Assembly: GCA_036406675.1 (NCBI GenBank)
Contig: DASXAO010000190.1
Location: forward strand, 1-15,634
From: SCGC-AG-212-J23 sp036406675
GTDB taxonomy: Bacteria; Pseudomonadota; Gammaproteobacteria; Burkholderiales; SG8-39
DNA: 15,634 nt
Direction of reading: 5' to 3'
The stretch's first letter is position 1. Every line of letters starts with the position of its first letter. The notes beneath the pieces were generated by a model. It saw only the letters and a list, made by a program, of their open reading frames with translations, was not told the DNA's origin and did not search any database. Below are positions 7,510 through 15,056 of this stretch, one piece after another. A program made the position numbers and the translations under genes.

Positions 7510-10500
7510 GCGCGGAGCGAGCTGCGCCGCGCTCATCGGCGCGTCGAACAGGAACCCCTGGCCGAGATCGCAGCCATGGCGGCGCAGGAATGCCACCTGC
7601 TCCTCGGTTTCGACGCCCTCGGCGATGACGGTGAAGCCGAGGTTGTGGGCCATGTCGATGACGGCCCGCACGATCGAAGCCGATTCGCTCCGCGTCGCCA
7701 CGTCGCGCACGAAGCCGCGATCGATCTTGAGCGCGGTCAGCGGCAGGCGCGTGAGGTACGAAAGGCTCGAATAGCCGGTGCCGAAATCGTCCACCGAGAT
7801 CTTGAGACCCGCCTCGCGCAGGCTCGCTAGCAGGCGCACCGCCTCCTCGGGCTCGTCCATCAGGCAGCTTTCGGTGATCTCGAGCTCGATCAGGCCCGGC
7901 GGCACCTGCGTGGCGGCGAGCACGCCGCGGATCAGCGCGTCGAGATCGCGGCGCCTGAACTGCTTGGCCGAGAGGTTGACCGCGACCGGCACCGACGCGA
8001 AGCCCGCGCAGCGCCAGGCGCCGACCTGGCGCGCGGCCTCGCCGAGCACCCATTCGCCCACGGGCAGGATGAGCCCCGAGTCCTCCAGCGCCGGGATGAA
8101 GTCGGCCGGCAGCACCATGCCGCGCTGCGGATGGTTCCAGCGCAGCAGCGCCTCGACCCCGTGGATGCGGCCGTCGCGCAGGTCGACCTTCGGCTGGTAG
8201 TGCAGCACGAACTCGCCGCGCTCGATGGCGCGCCGCAGGTCGGTGTTGAGCTGGAGCTTCGCCACCGAGCGCTCGTTCATCTCGGCGGTAAAGAAGCAAT
8301 ACGCATTGCGCGTGAGCTCCTTCGCGCGGTACATCGCCATGTCCGCGTTCTTGAGCAGCGTCTCGGCGTCGGTCCCATCGGCCGGGAACACCGAGATGCC
8401 GATGCTCGCGGTGACATAGGCCTCGTTGCCGCCGAGATCGAACGGCTGCGACAGCCCGTCGAGGATCTTCTGCGCCACGAGCGCCGCGTCGTCGGCGAGG
8501 GCGAGATCCGTGAGCACCACGCCGAACTCGTCGCCGCTCACCCGTCCCACCGTGTCGCCGCCGCGCAGGCATTGCCGGATGCGGCGGCCGACTTGCGCGA
8601 TCAGGCGGTCGCCGACGTGGTGGCCCAGCGTGTCGTTGATCAGCTTGAAGCGGTCGAGGTCGATGAACAGCACCGCCCCGTGCCAGTGGCGCCGCCGCGC
8701 CTGCGCGACGCTCTGGTTGAGGCGGTCCTGCAGCAGGTTGCGGTTCGGCAGGCCGGTCAGCGCATCGAACTCCGCCATGTACGCGAGCCGCATCTGGGCG
8801 TGGTGGCGGCGCACCGCGGTGGAGAGCACGTGCGCGATCGCCTCGGCGAAGGAGAGGTCCTCGGCGTCGAACGCGGCGTCGCGCAGCGATCCCATCATCA
8901 GGATGCCGAAGGGCCCGGTTTCCGAGCGGATCGGCACGTACACGCCGCTGCCGAGGCGGCGCAGCCAGAACGACCACGGGCGGTCGGAATCGCGCGCCTC
9001 GAAATACTTGCGGTCGTGCTCGACCGCGCCCGCGGCCGAGTCGAGCATCGCCGACCACTTCGAATGCGCCGGCAGGGCCTTGCTCTTGCCGACCGAGGCC
9101 TCGGCGTTTTCGCCGCACGCGGCGCGCACCAGGAACTCGTGGCCGCGGTCGCCGACGCGCTCGATGATCGCGGCGACGTCGCAGCCGCCCGCGCGCAGCA
9201 CCCGCGCCGCTTCCGCGAACACCTGCTCGAGGTCGGCGCCGCCCAGGGCGAACTGGCCGAGGCGCGCGATGATCTCCTGGCGCTGGGCGTGCAGCGCGAG
9301 CTTGCGCTCGGCGCGCTTGCGCTCGCTGACGTCGACCATGGCCCCGATCATGCGGACCGGCTGCCCCGCGCTGTCGCGCAGCGGCAGTCCGCGGTCGAGC
9401 ACGTTGGCGTACGAGCCGTCCTTGCGGCGGAAGCGGTATTCCGCGGTCCACACCTGGTCGCCGCGGTCGATCGCGCTGCGGATGTCCTGCCGCACGCGCG
9501 CCACGTCCTCGGGATGGATGCGGCTGGTCCAGGCGTCGACGTAGGCGCCGACTTCGGCGCTGGCGTAGCCGAACACGGAGCAGAAATTGTCGTTCAGCCA
9601 GAGCTGGTCGGTGACCAGGTTCCAGTCCCACACCACGTCGTTCGTGGCGCGCGCCACGATCTCGAAGCGCTCCAGGCTCTGCTGCAGGCGCTCCTCCGCG
9701 CCAATGCGCTCGGCGACGCTCTCGCGCAGCTCGCGCTCGGCCTCGAGCCGGCGCGCCTCGTGCGCGAAGTTGGCGAGGGCGAAGGACATGTTGTCGACCA
9801 GGCGCTGCAGCAGCAGCGTGAGCTCCTCCGAGAAGGCGTTCTTCTCCGAGTGCAGCAGCGAAAACACGCCGACGCGCTCGCCGTCCACGAAAAGCGGAAA
9901 CACGGCGCCGGCGCCGAGGTGGTGCGGGTAGGGCCGCGGTTTCTCGCGGCGGCGCCGGGTGCGCGGGTCGCTCTGGTAGTCGTTCGCGATCATGAACTCG
10001 CCGCTCTGCCACGCGGCGACGACGAAGGAATCGTAGACCGGGGTTTCGGTCAGCGGATAGGCCGTGGCCGGGCCGCTCTTCGCCACGCGCTTGAGCGCGC
10101 CGCTCGCCTGGTCGAACAGGAATACGGTGCCGAGGACGAAGCCGCCCGCGGCGACCGCGATCTCGCAGGCGCGGCTGAGGAGCTCTTCGGGCGAGGCCGC
10201 GCGCAGGATCGCCTCGTTGGCCGAGCTCGAGGCGGCGTGCAGGCTCGCCAGGTTCCTGAAGCGCGCCTCGCTGTCGCGGATGCGCCGCTCGGCGTCGAGC
10301 CGGTCGAGGGCGTGGCCGACGTTCGCGGCCATGCGCTCGACCAGCGTCACGAGCTCGGGGTCGAAATAGCCGGTCTCGGCGGCGTACAGCGCGAGCATGG
10401 CGACCGCCGCCCCCGCGCGCCGCAGCGGCACGCAGGCGACCGAAGCGAAGCCGAAGCGGCGCGCGCCGGCGTGCCAGGGCGCAAGGCGCGCCTCGGCGAC

Positions 10501-10869
10501 GAAGTCGTTGCACACGATGGTGCGGTTCTCGCGCATCGCCGGGCCGCCCAGCCCCCCGCCCTCTGGGAGCGAGGGATCGATCGAGATGCGCGCGTCGACG
10601 AGGTAGCTCGCGGCGGCGCCGGCATAGGCGCAGGCGTCGAGCCAGTGGCTGCCGGGCCTGGGCAGCCTCACGGACGCAAGCCGCATCCCGCCGAACTGCA
10701 CCGCGATGTCGCAAATGCGCTGGTACAGATGGCGCTCGTCCTTCAGCTGCGCGGAGGCCTCGTTCGCCGCGCTGAGCGCGGCGTACATCTGGCTCACGCG
10801 GCGCGCCTGCGCGACCGCGTCCTCGCGCTCGCTGAGATCGCCGAACGGCAGCTCGGCGGCGTTGCTCAT
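7492..10869 (-). CDS. GAF-GAF-PAS-GAF-GGDEF-EAL cyclic-di-GMP signalling protein
   Basis: The 1125-residue multi-sensor protein makes and/or breaks the second messenger cyclic di-GMP. No membrane segment or signal peptide is seen, so it is probably cytoplasmic. Apparent order: GAF about 40-190; GAF about 220-370; short coiled coil to 400; PAS/PAC about 400-520 (ending DVSERKRAERKL); GAF about 530-690; GGDEF about 695-860; EAL about 870-1120. The cyclase motif is S778-G-D-E-F782, a common active variant of GGDEF, with an inhibitory-site R769-G-G-D772 five residues upstream. The phosphodiesterase domain keeps E906-A-L, N965, E1000, D1027-D1028-FGTG, K1048 and E1084-GVE, so both activities look possible. 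The ATG overlaps the receiver-gene stop (ATGA), with GGAG 8 nt upstream, which suggests the receiver protein acts with it. Confidence 0.95.
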   Translation of the reverse strand: MSNAAELPFGDLSEREDAVAQARRVSQMYAALSAANEASAQLKDERHLYQRICDIAVQFGGMRLASVRLPRPGSHWLDACAYAGAAASYLVDARISIDPSLPEGGGLGGPAMRENRTIVCNDFVAEARLAPWHAGARRFGFASVACVPLRRAGAAVAMLALYAAETGYFDPELVTLVERMAANVGHALDRLDAERRIRDSEARFRNLASLHAASSSANEAILRAASPEELLSRACEIAVAAGGFVLGTVFLFDQASGALKRVAKSGPATAYPLTETPVYDSFVVAAWQSGEFMIANDYQSDPRTRRRREKPRPYPHHLGAGAVFPLFVDGERVGVFSLLHSEKNAFSEELTLLLQRLVDNMSFALANFAHEARRLEAERELRESVAERIGAEERLQQSLERFEIVARATNDVVWDWNLVTDQLWLNDNFCSVFGYASAEVGAYVDAWTSRIHPEDVARVRQDIRSAIDRGDQVWTAEYRFRRKDGSYANVLDRGLPLRDSAGQPVRMIGAMVDVSERKRAERKLALHAQRQEIIARLGQFALGGADLEQVFAEAARVLRAGGCDVAAIIERVGDRGHEFLVRAACGENAEASVGKSKALPAHSKWSAMLDSAAGAVEHDRKYFEARDSDRPWSFWLRRLGSGVYVPIRSETGPFGILMMGSLRDAAFDAEDLSFAEAIAHVLSTAVRRHHAQMRLAYMAEFDALTGLPNRNLLQDRLNQSVAQARRRHWHGAVLFIDLDRFKLINDTLGHHVGDRLIAQVGRRIRQCLRGGDTVGRVSGDEFGVVLTDLALADDAALVAQKILDGLSQPFDLGGNEAYVTASIGISVFPADGTDAETLLKNADMAMYRAKELTRNAYCFFTAEMNERSVAKLQLNTDLRRAIERGEFVLHYQPKVDLRDGRIHGVEALLRWNHPQRGMVLPADFIPALEDSGLILPVGEWVLGEAARQVGAWRCAGFASVPVAVNLSAKQFRRRDLDALIRGVLAATQVPPGLIELEITESCLMDEPEEAVRLLASLREAGLKISVDDFGTGYSSLSYLTRLPLTALKIDRGFVRDVATRSESASIVRAVIDMAHNLGFTVIAEGVETEEQVAFLRRHGCDLGQGFLFDAPMSAAQLAPRLGRAA

Positions 10870-11258
10870 GCGGTGAGCTCCGCGGGGAAGAGCCGCGCGA
10901 GAAGCTGCGTCAGGTCCGACACGAACCCCTCCTTGCCCACGAGGCCGACGGCGCCGGCGTCGACCGCCGCGGCGGCGGCTTCGGGCGAGCGGAAGAGCGT
11001 CATCGCCACCACCACCGGCGCGGCCGGAAGCGCCTTCACGCGCCGCAGCAGCTCGAGGCCGCGCGCGGGCGCCGCGCCGAGGTCGAGGAGCAGGATGTCG
11101 GGAGCCGAGGACTTGACCAGCGTCAGGGCATGCGCGGTGGCATGCACGGTGCCGGCGAGGTCGTATCCGGGAAGGGCGGCGACATAGCGTGCCGCCGCGT
11201 CGACGAAAGTCGGGCTGTCGTCGGCGATCGCGATGCGGCGCGCCCTGCCAGGTTGCAT
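10866..11258 (-). CDS. Stand-alone response-regulator receiver protein
   Basis: The 130-residue protein is a single CheY-like receiver domain with no output domain. The phosphorylation machinery is complete: acidic pair D13-D14 (AIADDSP), phosphoacceptor D59 (DILLLDLG), switch threonine T87 (VVVAMTLF) and K109 (GLVGKEGF). It is very Ala-rich. The four-nt overlap with the downstream GGDEF-EAL gene implies coupled translation and a shared job, for example relaying phosphate or docking on the c-di-GMP protein. That is inference from position. The kinase and NarL-type regulator lie immediately upstream on the same strand, beyond a 96-nt gap with operator-like repeats. No strong ribosome site precedes the ATG. 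Confidence 0.92.
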   Translation of the reverse strand: MQPGRARRIAIADDSPTFVDAAARYVAALPGYDLAGTVHATAHALTLVKSSAPDILLLDLGAAPARGLELLRRVKALPAAPVVVAMTLFRSPEAAAAAVDAGAVGLVGKEGFVSDLTQLLARLFPAELTA

Positions 11259-11276
11259 GCCGGGAGCGTAAGGTGG

Positions 11277-11291
11277 CCCCGGGACCCGGGG
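11277..11291. repeat. 15-bp GC palindrome in the receiver-gene leader
   Basis: CCCCGGG-A-CCCGGGG is a perfect inverted repeat around one base. It lies downstream of the candidate -10 box in the direction of the receiver gene, so it would be in the leader RNA and could fold into a short stable hairpin about 20 nt before the start codon. It might instead be a protein-binding site. No T-run follows, so it is not a standard terminator. Confidence 0.45.
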
Positions 11292-11295
11292 TATC

Positions 11296-11336
11296 GGGGT
11301 TCCCCTGAGGGATATTCTAGGGAATCCCCTTAGGGA
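11296..11336 (-). promoter_or_regulatory. Paired operator-like repeats around a possible promoter
   Basis: On the minus strand two 17-bp units, TCCCTAAGGGGATTCCC (11320-11336) and TCCCTCAGGGGAACCCC (11296-11312), agree at 14 of 17 positions and start 24 nt apart. Each contains a near-palindrome of CCCT and AGGG. Between them is TAGAAT (11314-11319), a 5-of-6 match to a -10 box; no good -35 box stands at 17 nt, as expected of an activator-dependent promoter. The regularly spaced symmetric sites suit a dimeric regulator. The adjacent NarL/FixJ-type protein is the obvious candidate, but nothing in the sequence proves it. Confidence 0.55.
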
Positions 11337-11354
11337 CTCTTAGCGACTAATTGG

Positions 11355-11999
11355 TCACCCTTCGGGCGGAATCAGGCCCGTGCGCAGGGCATAGCGCACC
11401 AGCCCGGCGACGTCGCGAATGCCCAGGCGCTCCATGATCTGGGCGCGGTGGGTTTCGACGGTCTTCACCGAGAGATTCAAGGCGAAGGCAATCTCCTTGG
11501 TGCTCTTGCCGCCCGCCACCAGGCGCAGCACCTCGCGCTGGCGTGCGGTAAGCACGTCGGGACCGGCGTCGCCGCCCACCCGCTGGACGTAGCCCTCGAC
11601 CACCTGCCGCGACACCGCCGGACTGAGCCAGCTCTCGCCCCGGATCACGGTGCGCAGGGCAAGCTCGAGCTCGCCCGTGGCGGCGTCCTTGAGGAGATAG
11701 CCCATGGCGCCGGCGCGCAGCGCCTGCAGCACGTATTCCTCGCCGGAGTGCATCGACAGGATGATGACGCGCACGCCGGGATGCTGCTCGCGCATTCGCG
11801 CCGCCGCCTCCAGGCCGGTGATGCCCTTCATGGCGATGTCCATGAGGACGACGTCGGGCCGCTCGCGGCTCGCGATCTCGAGCGCCTCCTCGCCGCTCGC
11901 GGCCTCGCCGACGACCTCGACGTCCTGCATCGCGTTCAGGAGCGAGCGGATGCCCGCGCGCACGAGCGCGTGGTCGTCTGCGAGCACGACGCGGATCAA
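11355..11999 (-). CDS. NarL/FixJ (LuxR-type) DNA-binding response regulator
   Basis: The 214-residue two-domain regulator has an N-terminal receiver with D8-D9, phosphoacceptor D54, S82 and K104. A linker of about 25 residues leads to a LuxR-type helix-turn-helix at about 148-205 (LTARQREVLRLVAGG, then KEIAFALNLSVKTVETHRAQ). It should bind DNA as a dimer when phosphorylated. The start is TTG at 11999, fixed by the family N-terminus IRVVLADDH and by AAGGAG about 9 nt upstream. It overlaps the kinase stop as TTGA, so the two are translationally coupled and very likely form a cognate pair. Candidate target sites lie 19-59 nt beyond its stop codon. Confidence 0.95.
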   Translation of the reverse strand: MIRVVLADDHALVRAGIRSLLNAMQDVEVVGEAASGEEALEIASRERPDVVLMDIAMKGITGLEAAARMREQHPGVRVIILSMHSGEEYVLQALRAGAMGYLLKDAATGELELALRTVIRGESWLSPAVSRQVVEGYVQRVGGDAGPDVLTARQREVLRLVAGGKSTKEIAFALNLSVKTVETHRAQIMERLGIRDVAGLVRYALRTGLIPPEG

Positions 12000-13102
12000 C
12001 TTGCGCGCTCCTTTTCGCCGGGGGCCAGCGCGAATGTTGCCAGCAATACCGTGCCCTGTCCGGGCGTCGAGCGCAGCTCGAGCGAGCCGCCGGCGAGGGC
12101 CACGCGCTCCTCCATGCCGACCAGGCCCAGGCTCGCGCCGGCCGCGCCGCGACGCTGCGCCGCTTCCAGGTCGAAGCCCGCGCCGTCATCGCGCACCGAC
12201 AGCGCGAGGTGGCCTCCCGCGGTGAACAGGCGCAGCCACAGGTTGCGCGCGCCCGCGTGGCGCAGGACGTTGGTAATGGCCTCCTGCGCGACGCGGAAGC
12301 ACGCGGTCTCGACTTCGGCGCTCGCCCCCGCGGGCGCGTCGCCGGCATCGAAGTGCGGCGTCAGCGCGCCGATGCTCGCCTGCCGATCGAGGTGCGAGCG
12401 CAGCGCGGCGACGAGGCCCAGGTCGTCGAGCTGCAGCGGCCGCAGCATCAGCGAGAGCTGGCGCACGCGCTCGAGGGTATGCCGCGTCGTCTCGACGCAT
12501 TCGTCGACGCGGCCGGTGATCGGCCCCGCGGCGCGCGCGAGCGACTCGAGCTGGATCTTCAGCGCCGTGAGCGCCTGTCCGACGTCGTCGTGCAGGTCGC
12601 GCGCGAGGCGCCCGCGCTCCTCCTCCTGGACCCCGAGGAGGCGCCGCGACAAGGCGCGCAGCCGCTCTTCGGACACTTCGAGCTCGCGCTGCGTGCGCTT
12701 GCGCTCGGTGATGTCGTTCAGCACGACCAGGCGCGCGGCGCGCCCTCGCCAAATGACGAGGTGGCCGATGGCGTCGATGTCCATCGGCTCGCCGCCCTTC
12801 TTGAGGTGGCGGAACGTGCCGCGGATCACGGCGCCCGAGGTGCGACGCAGGAATGTCCTGAAGGGCTCGCGCTCCTGCGGCACGCGCACGTCGTCGGCCG
12901 ACATCGCGAGGAACGCCTCGCGCGCATAGCCGTAGAGCCGCACCGCCGCCTCGTTCACGCCGAGGAAGCGCTGCGTCTCGACGTCGACCACCCACATCGG
13001 CAGCGGACTGTGCTCGAAGAGCATCCGGTAGCGGCCCTCCTGGGGGTCCATCCGGTCGACCAGCCGCTGCAGCGCCGACGCCAGGAACCGAAGCGCGCTC
13101 AT
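11996..13102 (-). CDS. Soluble PAS-domain sensor histidine kinase (HisKA_3 type)
   Basis: The 368-residue NarX/DegS-class kinase has no transmembrane segment, so it probably senses a cytoplasmic or diffusible signal. A PAS domain spans about 22-135 (YRMLFEHSPLPMWVVD, closing with NDITERKRTQRELE). Next is a HisKA_3 dimerisation helix with phosphoacceptor H171 in RDLHDDVGQALTALK. The ATPase domain (about 260-358) has N278 in QEAITNVLRHA, the DDGAGF box at 305-310 and GLVGMEER at 326-333. This class pairs with NarL/FixJ regulators, and the gene for one follows with a 4-nt overlap. The start is ATG at 13102, 44 nt from the divergent topoisomerase gene. The ligand of the PAS domain cannot be told from sequence. 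Confidence 0.95.
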   Translation of the reverse strand: MSALRFLASALQRLVDRMDPQEGRYRMLFEHSPLPMWVVDVETQRFLGVNEAAVRLYGYAREAFLAMSADDVRVPQEREPFRTFLRRTSGAVIRGTFRHLKKGGEPMDIDAIGHLVIWRGRAARLVVLNDITERKRTQRELEVSEERLRALSRRLLGVQEEERGRLARDLHDDVGQALTALKIQLESLARAAGPITGRVDECVETTRHTLERVRQLSLMLRPLQLDDLGLVAALRSHLDRQASIGALTPHFDAGDAPAGASAEVETACFRVAQEAITNVLRHAGARNLWLRLFTAGGHLALSVRDDGAGFDLEAAQRRGAAGASLGLVGMEERVALAGGSLELRSTPGQGTVLLATFALAPGEKERAS

Positions 13103-13146
13103 AGTCCGGATGGTAGCGTGGCACGCCGATTGCAGCCGGCCCGGCC

Positions 13147-14310
13147 ATGGCGCTCGCCAAGCGGGTGAACGGCAATTCTTACGACTGTGCGCGTGCAGCG
13201 GGGCTGCGATACGTCTCCGACGCCGCGCCGGGCATCCTGCGGCGGCGCCGCGGCAGGGCGTTTCGCTACAGCCGCGCCGACGGCGCCCCGGTGCGAGATC
13301 CGCGTACGCTGGGCCGCATCCGCGCGCTCGCCATCCCGCCCGCCTGGCGCGACGTGTGGATCTGCAGCGCCGACGACGGGCACCTCCAGGCGACCGGGCG
13401 CGACGCGCGCCAGCGCAAGCAATACCGCTATCACCGGCGCTGGCGCGAGGTGCGCGACGAGACGAAATACGGGCGGCTGATTCCGTTCGCGGCGGCGCTG
13501 CCGCGCATCCGGCGGCGCGTCGCGCGCGATCTCGCGCGGCCCGGCCTGCCGCGCGAGAAAGTGCTCGCGACGGTGGTGCGGCTGCTCGAGACGACGCGAG
13601 CGCGCATCGGCAACGAGGAGTACGTGCGCGAGAACGAATCGTTCGGGCTCACCACGCTGCGCGAGCGGCAGGTGCGGGTGCACGGCTCGAGGCTCAAGTT
13701 CCGCTTTCGCGGCAAGAGCGGCGTCGAGCACGCGATCGAGCTCGACGACCGCCGGCTCGCGGCCATCGTGCGGCGCATGCAGGATCTGCCGGGCGAGGAG
13801 CTGTTCCGCTACGTCGACGACGACGGCGAAACGCGGCGCATCGAGTCGGACGACGTGAATGCCTACCTGAAGGACGTCTCGGGCGAGGATTTCACCAGCA
13901 AGGATTTCCGCACCTGGGCCGGCACGGTGCTCGCCGCGCGCGCGCTCCATGCGCTCGGCCCTTGCGGCGGACAGAACGAAGGCAAGCGCAACATCGTTCA
14001 AGCCGTCGCGGCCGTGGCCGGCGCGCTCGGCAACACCAAGGCTGTCTGCCGCAAGTGCTACATCCACCCCGAGATCCTCGAGAGCTACCTCGAGGGTCAA
14101 CTCGGCGACTTTATGCAGCGCGAGAACGGAAGCAGGGCGGCTGAAAAGGCGGTCGCGGCACTGCTCAAGGCGCGGTCGCGCCAGGCCGCCGTCGCGGCGA
14201 GGCGTAGCGGGCCAGGCCGAAGCCTCGTCCCGGCGCTGGCGCGCTCGCTCTCCCGTCAGGCACGCCGGTTGCAGCGGAGTCCTCAACTACTCGCGAGAGG
14301 CGCCCCATGA
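13147..14310 (+). CDS. DNA topoisomerase IB (poxvirus-like)
   Basis: The 387-residue enzyme relaxes supercoils through a 3'-phosphotyrosine intermediate without ATP. The catalytic set can be assigned by comparison with vaccinia and Deinococcus enzymes: R153 in RARIGNEEY, K190 in FRGKSG, R255 in KDFRTWAGT, N296 in GNTKAV and nucleophile Y305 in CRKCYIHPEIL. The Asn nine residues before Tyr replaces the His of poxvirus enzymes, as in Deinococcus TopIB. The N-terminal domain (about 15-110) carries LRYVSDAAPGI and IPPAWRDVWIC. Residues beyond about 330 form an Arg/Ala-rich, probably disordered tail. The start at 13147 lacks a clear ribosome site, but no better upstream start is seen. The stop overlaps the next gene (ATGA). 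Confidence 0.94.
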   Translation: MALAKRVNGNSYDCARAAGLRYVSDAAPGILRRRRGRAFRYSRADGAPVRDPRTLGRIRALAIPPAWRDVWICSADDGHLQATGRDARQRKQYRYHRRWREVRDETKYGRLIPFAAALPRIRRRVARDLARPGLPREKVLATVVRLLETTRARIGNEEYVRENESFGLTTLRERQVRVHGSRLKFRFRGKSGVEHAIELDDRRLAAIVRRMQDLPGEELFRYVDDDGETRRIESDDVNAYLKDVSGEDFTSKDFRTWAGTVLAARALHALGPCGGQNEGKRNIVQAVAAVAGALGNTKAVCRKCYIHPEILESYLEGQLGDFMQRENGSRAAEKAVAALLKARSRQAAVAARRSGPGRSLVPALARSLSRQARRLQRSPQLLARGAP

Positions 14311-14681
14311 AACTTCACCTCCCTGCAATCGCACTCCTGGCAGCCTGTACTGCCGCATCTGCGCAAACTCAATCGGGCTCGAACATCGGCACGGGGAGCC
14401 CCGGCGTCGGCGGCAACGTGCAGCCGCGACCGCTTCCCCCTACGCTTCCCTCGACCAGTACCAGGCCTGGCACGGTAGGGGTGCCAGCCACGAGTCCGCG
14501 CACGCCGGAAGAAAGCAGCGTCAGCACCAGCGGTGCGACCGCAGCTCCGCTGCCCGACCGCTCGAGCGGCCTCTGCGACACGCTGACGGGGCAGGAACGC
14601 CGGCAATGCCAGCGTGAGCAGGCGAGCACTGGAACCGCGGGCACGGGCAGCGCCGGAGGCGCGGGCGGTGGCCTGAGATAG
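14307..14681 (+). CDS. Small exported Pro/Ser/Thr/Gly-rich protein, function unknown
   Basis: I do not recognise this 124-residue protein. It begins with a clear export signal, MKLHLPAIALLAACTAASAQ, that can be read two ways: signal peptidase I cleavage after ASA (residue 19), or a lipobox LAAC with C14, although that would be unusually close to the N-terminus. The mature part is low complexity, rich in Gly, Ser, Thr and Pro, with one conserved-looking island, GLCDTLTGQERRQCQREQ (about 87-104), whose two Cys could pair. It ends in a Gly/Ala tail. GAGAGG lies 6 nt before the ATG, and the ATGA overlap with the topoisomerase stop supports translation. Low complexity makes conservation hard to judge by eye. 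Confidence 0.72.
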   Translation: MKLHLPAIALLAACTAASAQTQSGSNIGTGSPGVGGNVQPRPLPPTLPSTSTRPGTVGVPATSPRTPEESSVSTSGATAAPLPDRSSGLCDTLTGQERRQCQREQASTGTAGTGSAGGAGGGLR

Positions 14682-14794
14682 TTTTGCAAGGAATTTTGTG
14701 AGCTTGTGTCCGGACCTCCAAACCGGCCATAGCGGGGCACGCGCCTGCACTCCAGCATAGGCGGCTGGCTCAGGGGAGAACCCCGGGGGGAACG
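14682..14794. other. Intergenic region between the exported protein and small membrane protein
   Basis: These 113 bases hold no gene I can support. The only recognisable element is the purine-rich GGGGGGAA just before the next ATG. I see no convincing terminator hairpin with a T-run and no clear promoter. Confidence 0.5.
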
Positions 14795-15025
14795 ATGGAT
14801 CTCGAATTCTATTGGTACGAAATCTCGCCGTTCATCTACACGGTCGCGGGCGGCTTCTTCCTGGGCCGGGCCGATGCGGCGCTTCCGAGCATGTCCGCCA
14901 TCCTGCTGCTTACCGCGGGAGGGACGATCCTCTTCCTGCGCAGGAGCCACGCCCTGCGGATGAGGCAGCTTGCGGACGTGTCGGCGGCGCGCCTGGCGGC
15001 GCGCCCGAGCTCGGCTAAGGCTTAA
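14795..15025 (+). CDS. Small two-helix membrane protein, function unknown
   Basis: This 76-residue protein has an N-terminal hydrophobic stretch (about 5-25, FYWYEISPFIYTVAGGFFLG) and a second at about 33-48 (MSAILLLTAGGTILFLRR). A basic tail follows (RRSHALRMRQ), so it probably forms a membrane hairpin with a cytoplasmic C-terminus. GGGGGGAA lies 2-3 nt before the ATG. That is close but strongly purine-rich. It resembles small hypothetical membrane proteins common in betaproteobacteria, without a known function. Codon use matches the neighbouring genes. It ends just before the region with the tRNA-end fragment. Confidence 0.72.
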   Translation: MDLEFYWYEISPFIYTVAGGFFLGRADAALPSMSAILLLTAGGTILFLRRSHALRMRQLADVSAARLAARPSSAKA

Positions 15026-15043
15026 CCACTGCAAGGCTGAACC
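15017..15043 (+). repeat. Short direct repeat AAGGCT(T/G)AACC
   Basis: AAGGCTTAACC (15017-15027) and AAGGCTGAACC (15033-15043) differ at one position and start 16 nt apart. They span the end of the small membrane-protein gene and lie just before the tRNA-end fragment. They may be chance, or protein-binding sites at an integration boundary. Confidence 0.3.
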
Positions 15044-15056
15044 GCGGCAGGGAATC

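Noticed and set aside
7178..10714. Second long minus-strand frame across the GGDEF-EAL gene
   Set aside because: It is a shifted frame of the same coding region, dominated by Arg, Ala and Gly; the other frame carries every domain motif.
8131..11187. Open frame of 1018 codons on the plus strand opposite the GGDEF-EAL gene
   Set aside because: The translation is low-complexity (Arg, Ala, His, Glu, Gly, Val) with no recognisable domain, while the minus strand encodes a clearly conserved protein. High third-position GC keeps the antisense frame open.
13099..14286. 395-codon minus-strand frame opposite topoisomerase IB
   Set aside because: It is antisense to a gene with a complete catalytic set and has no recognisable sequence of its own.
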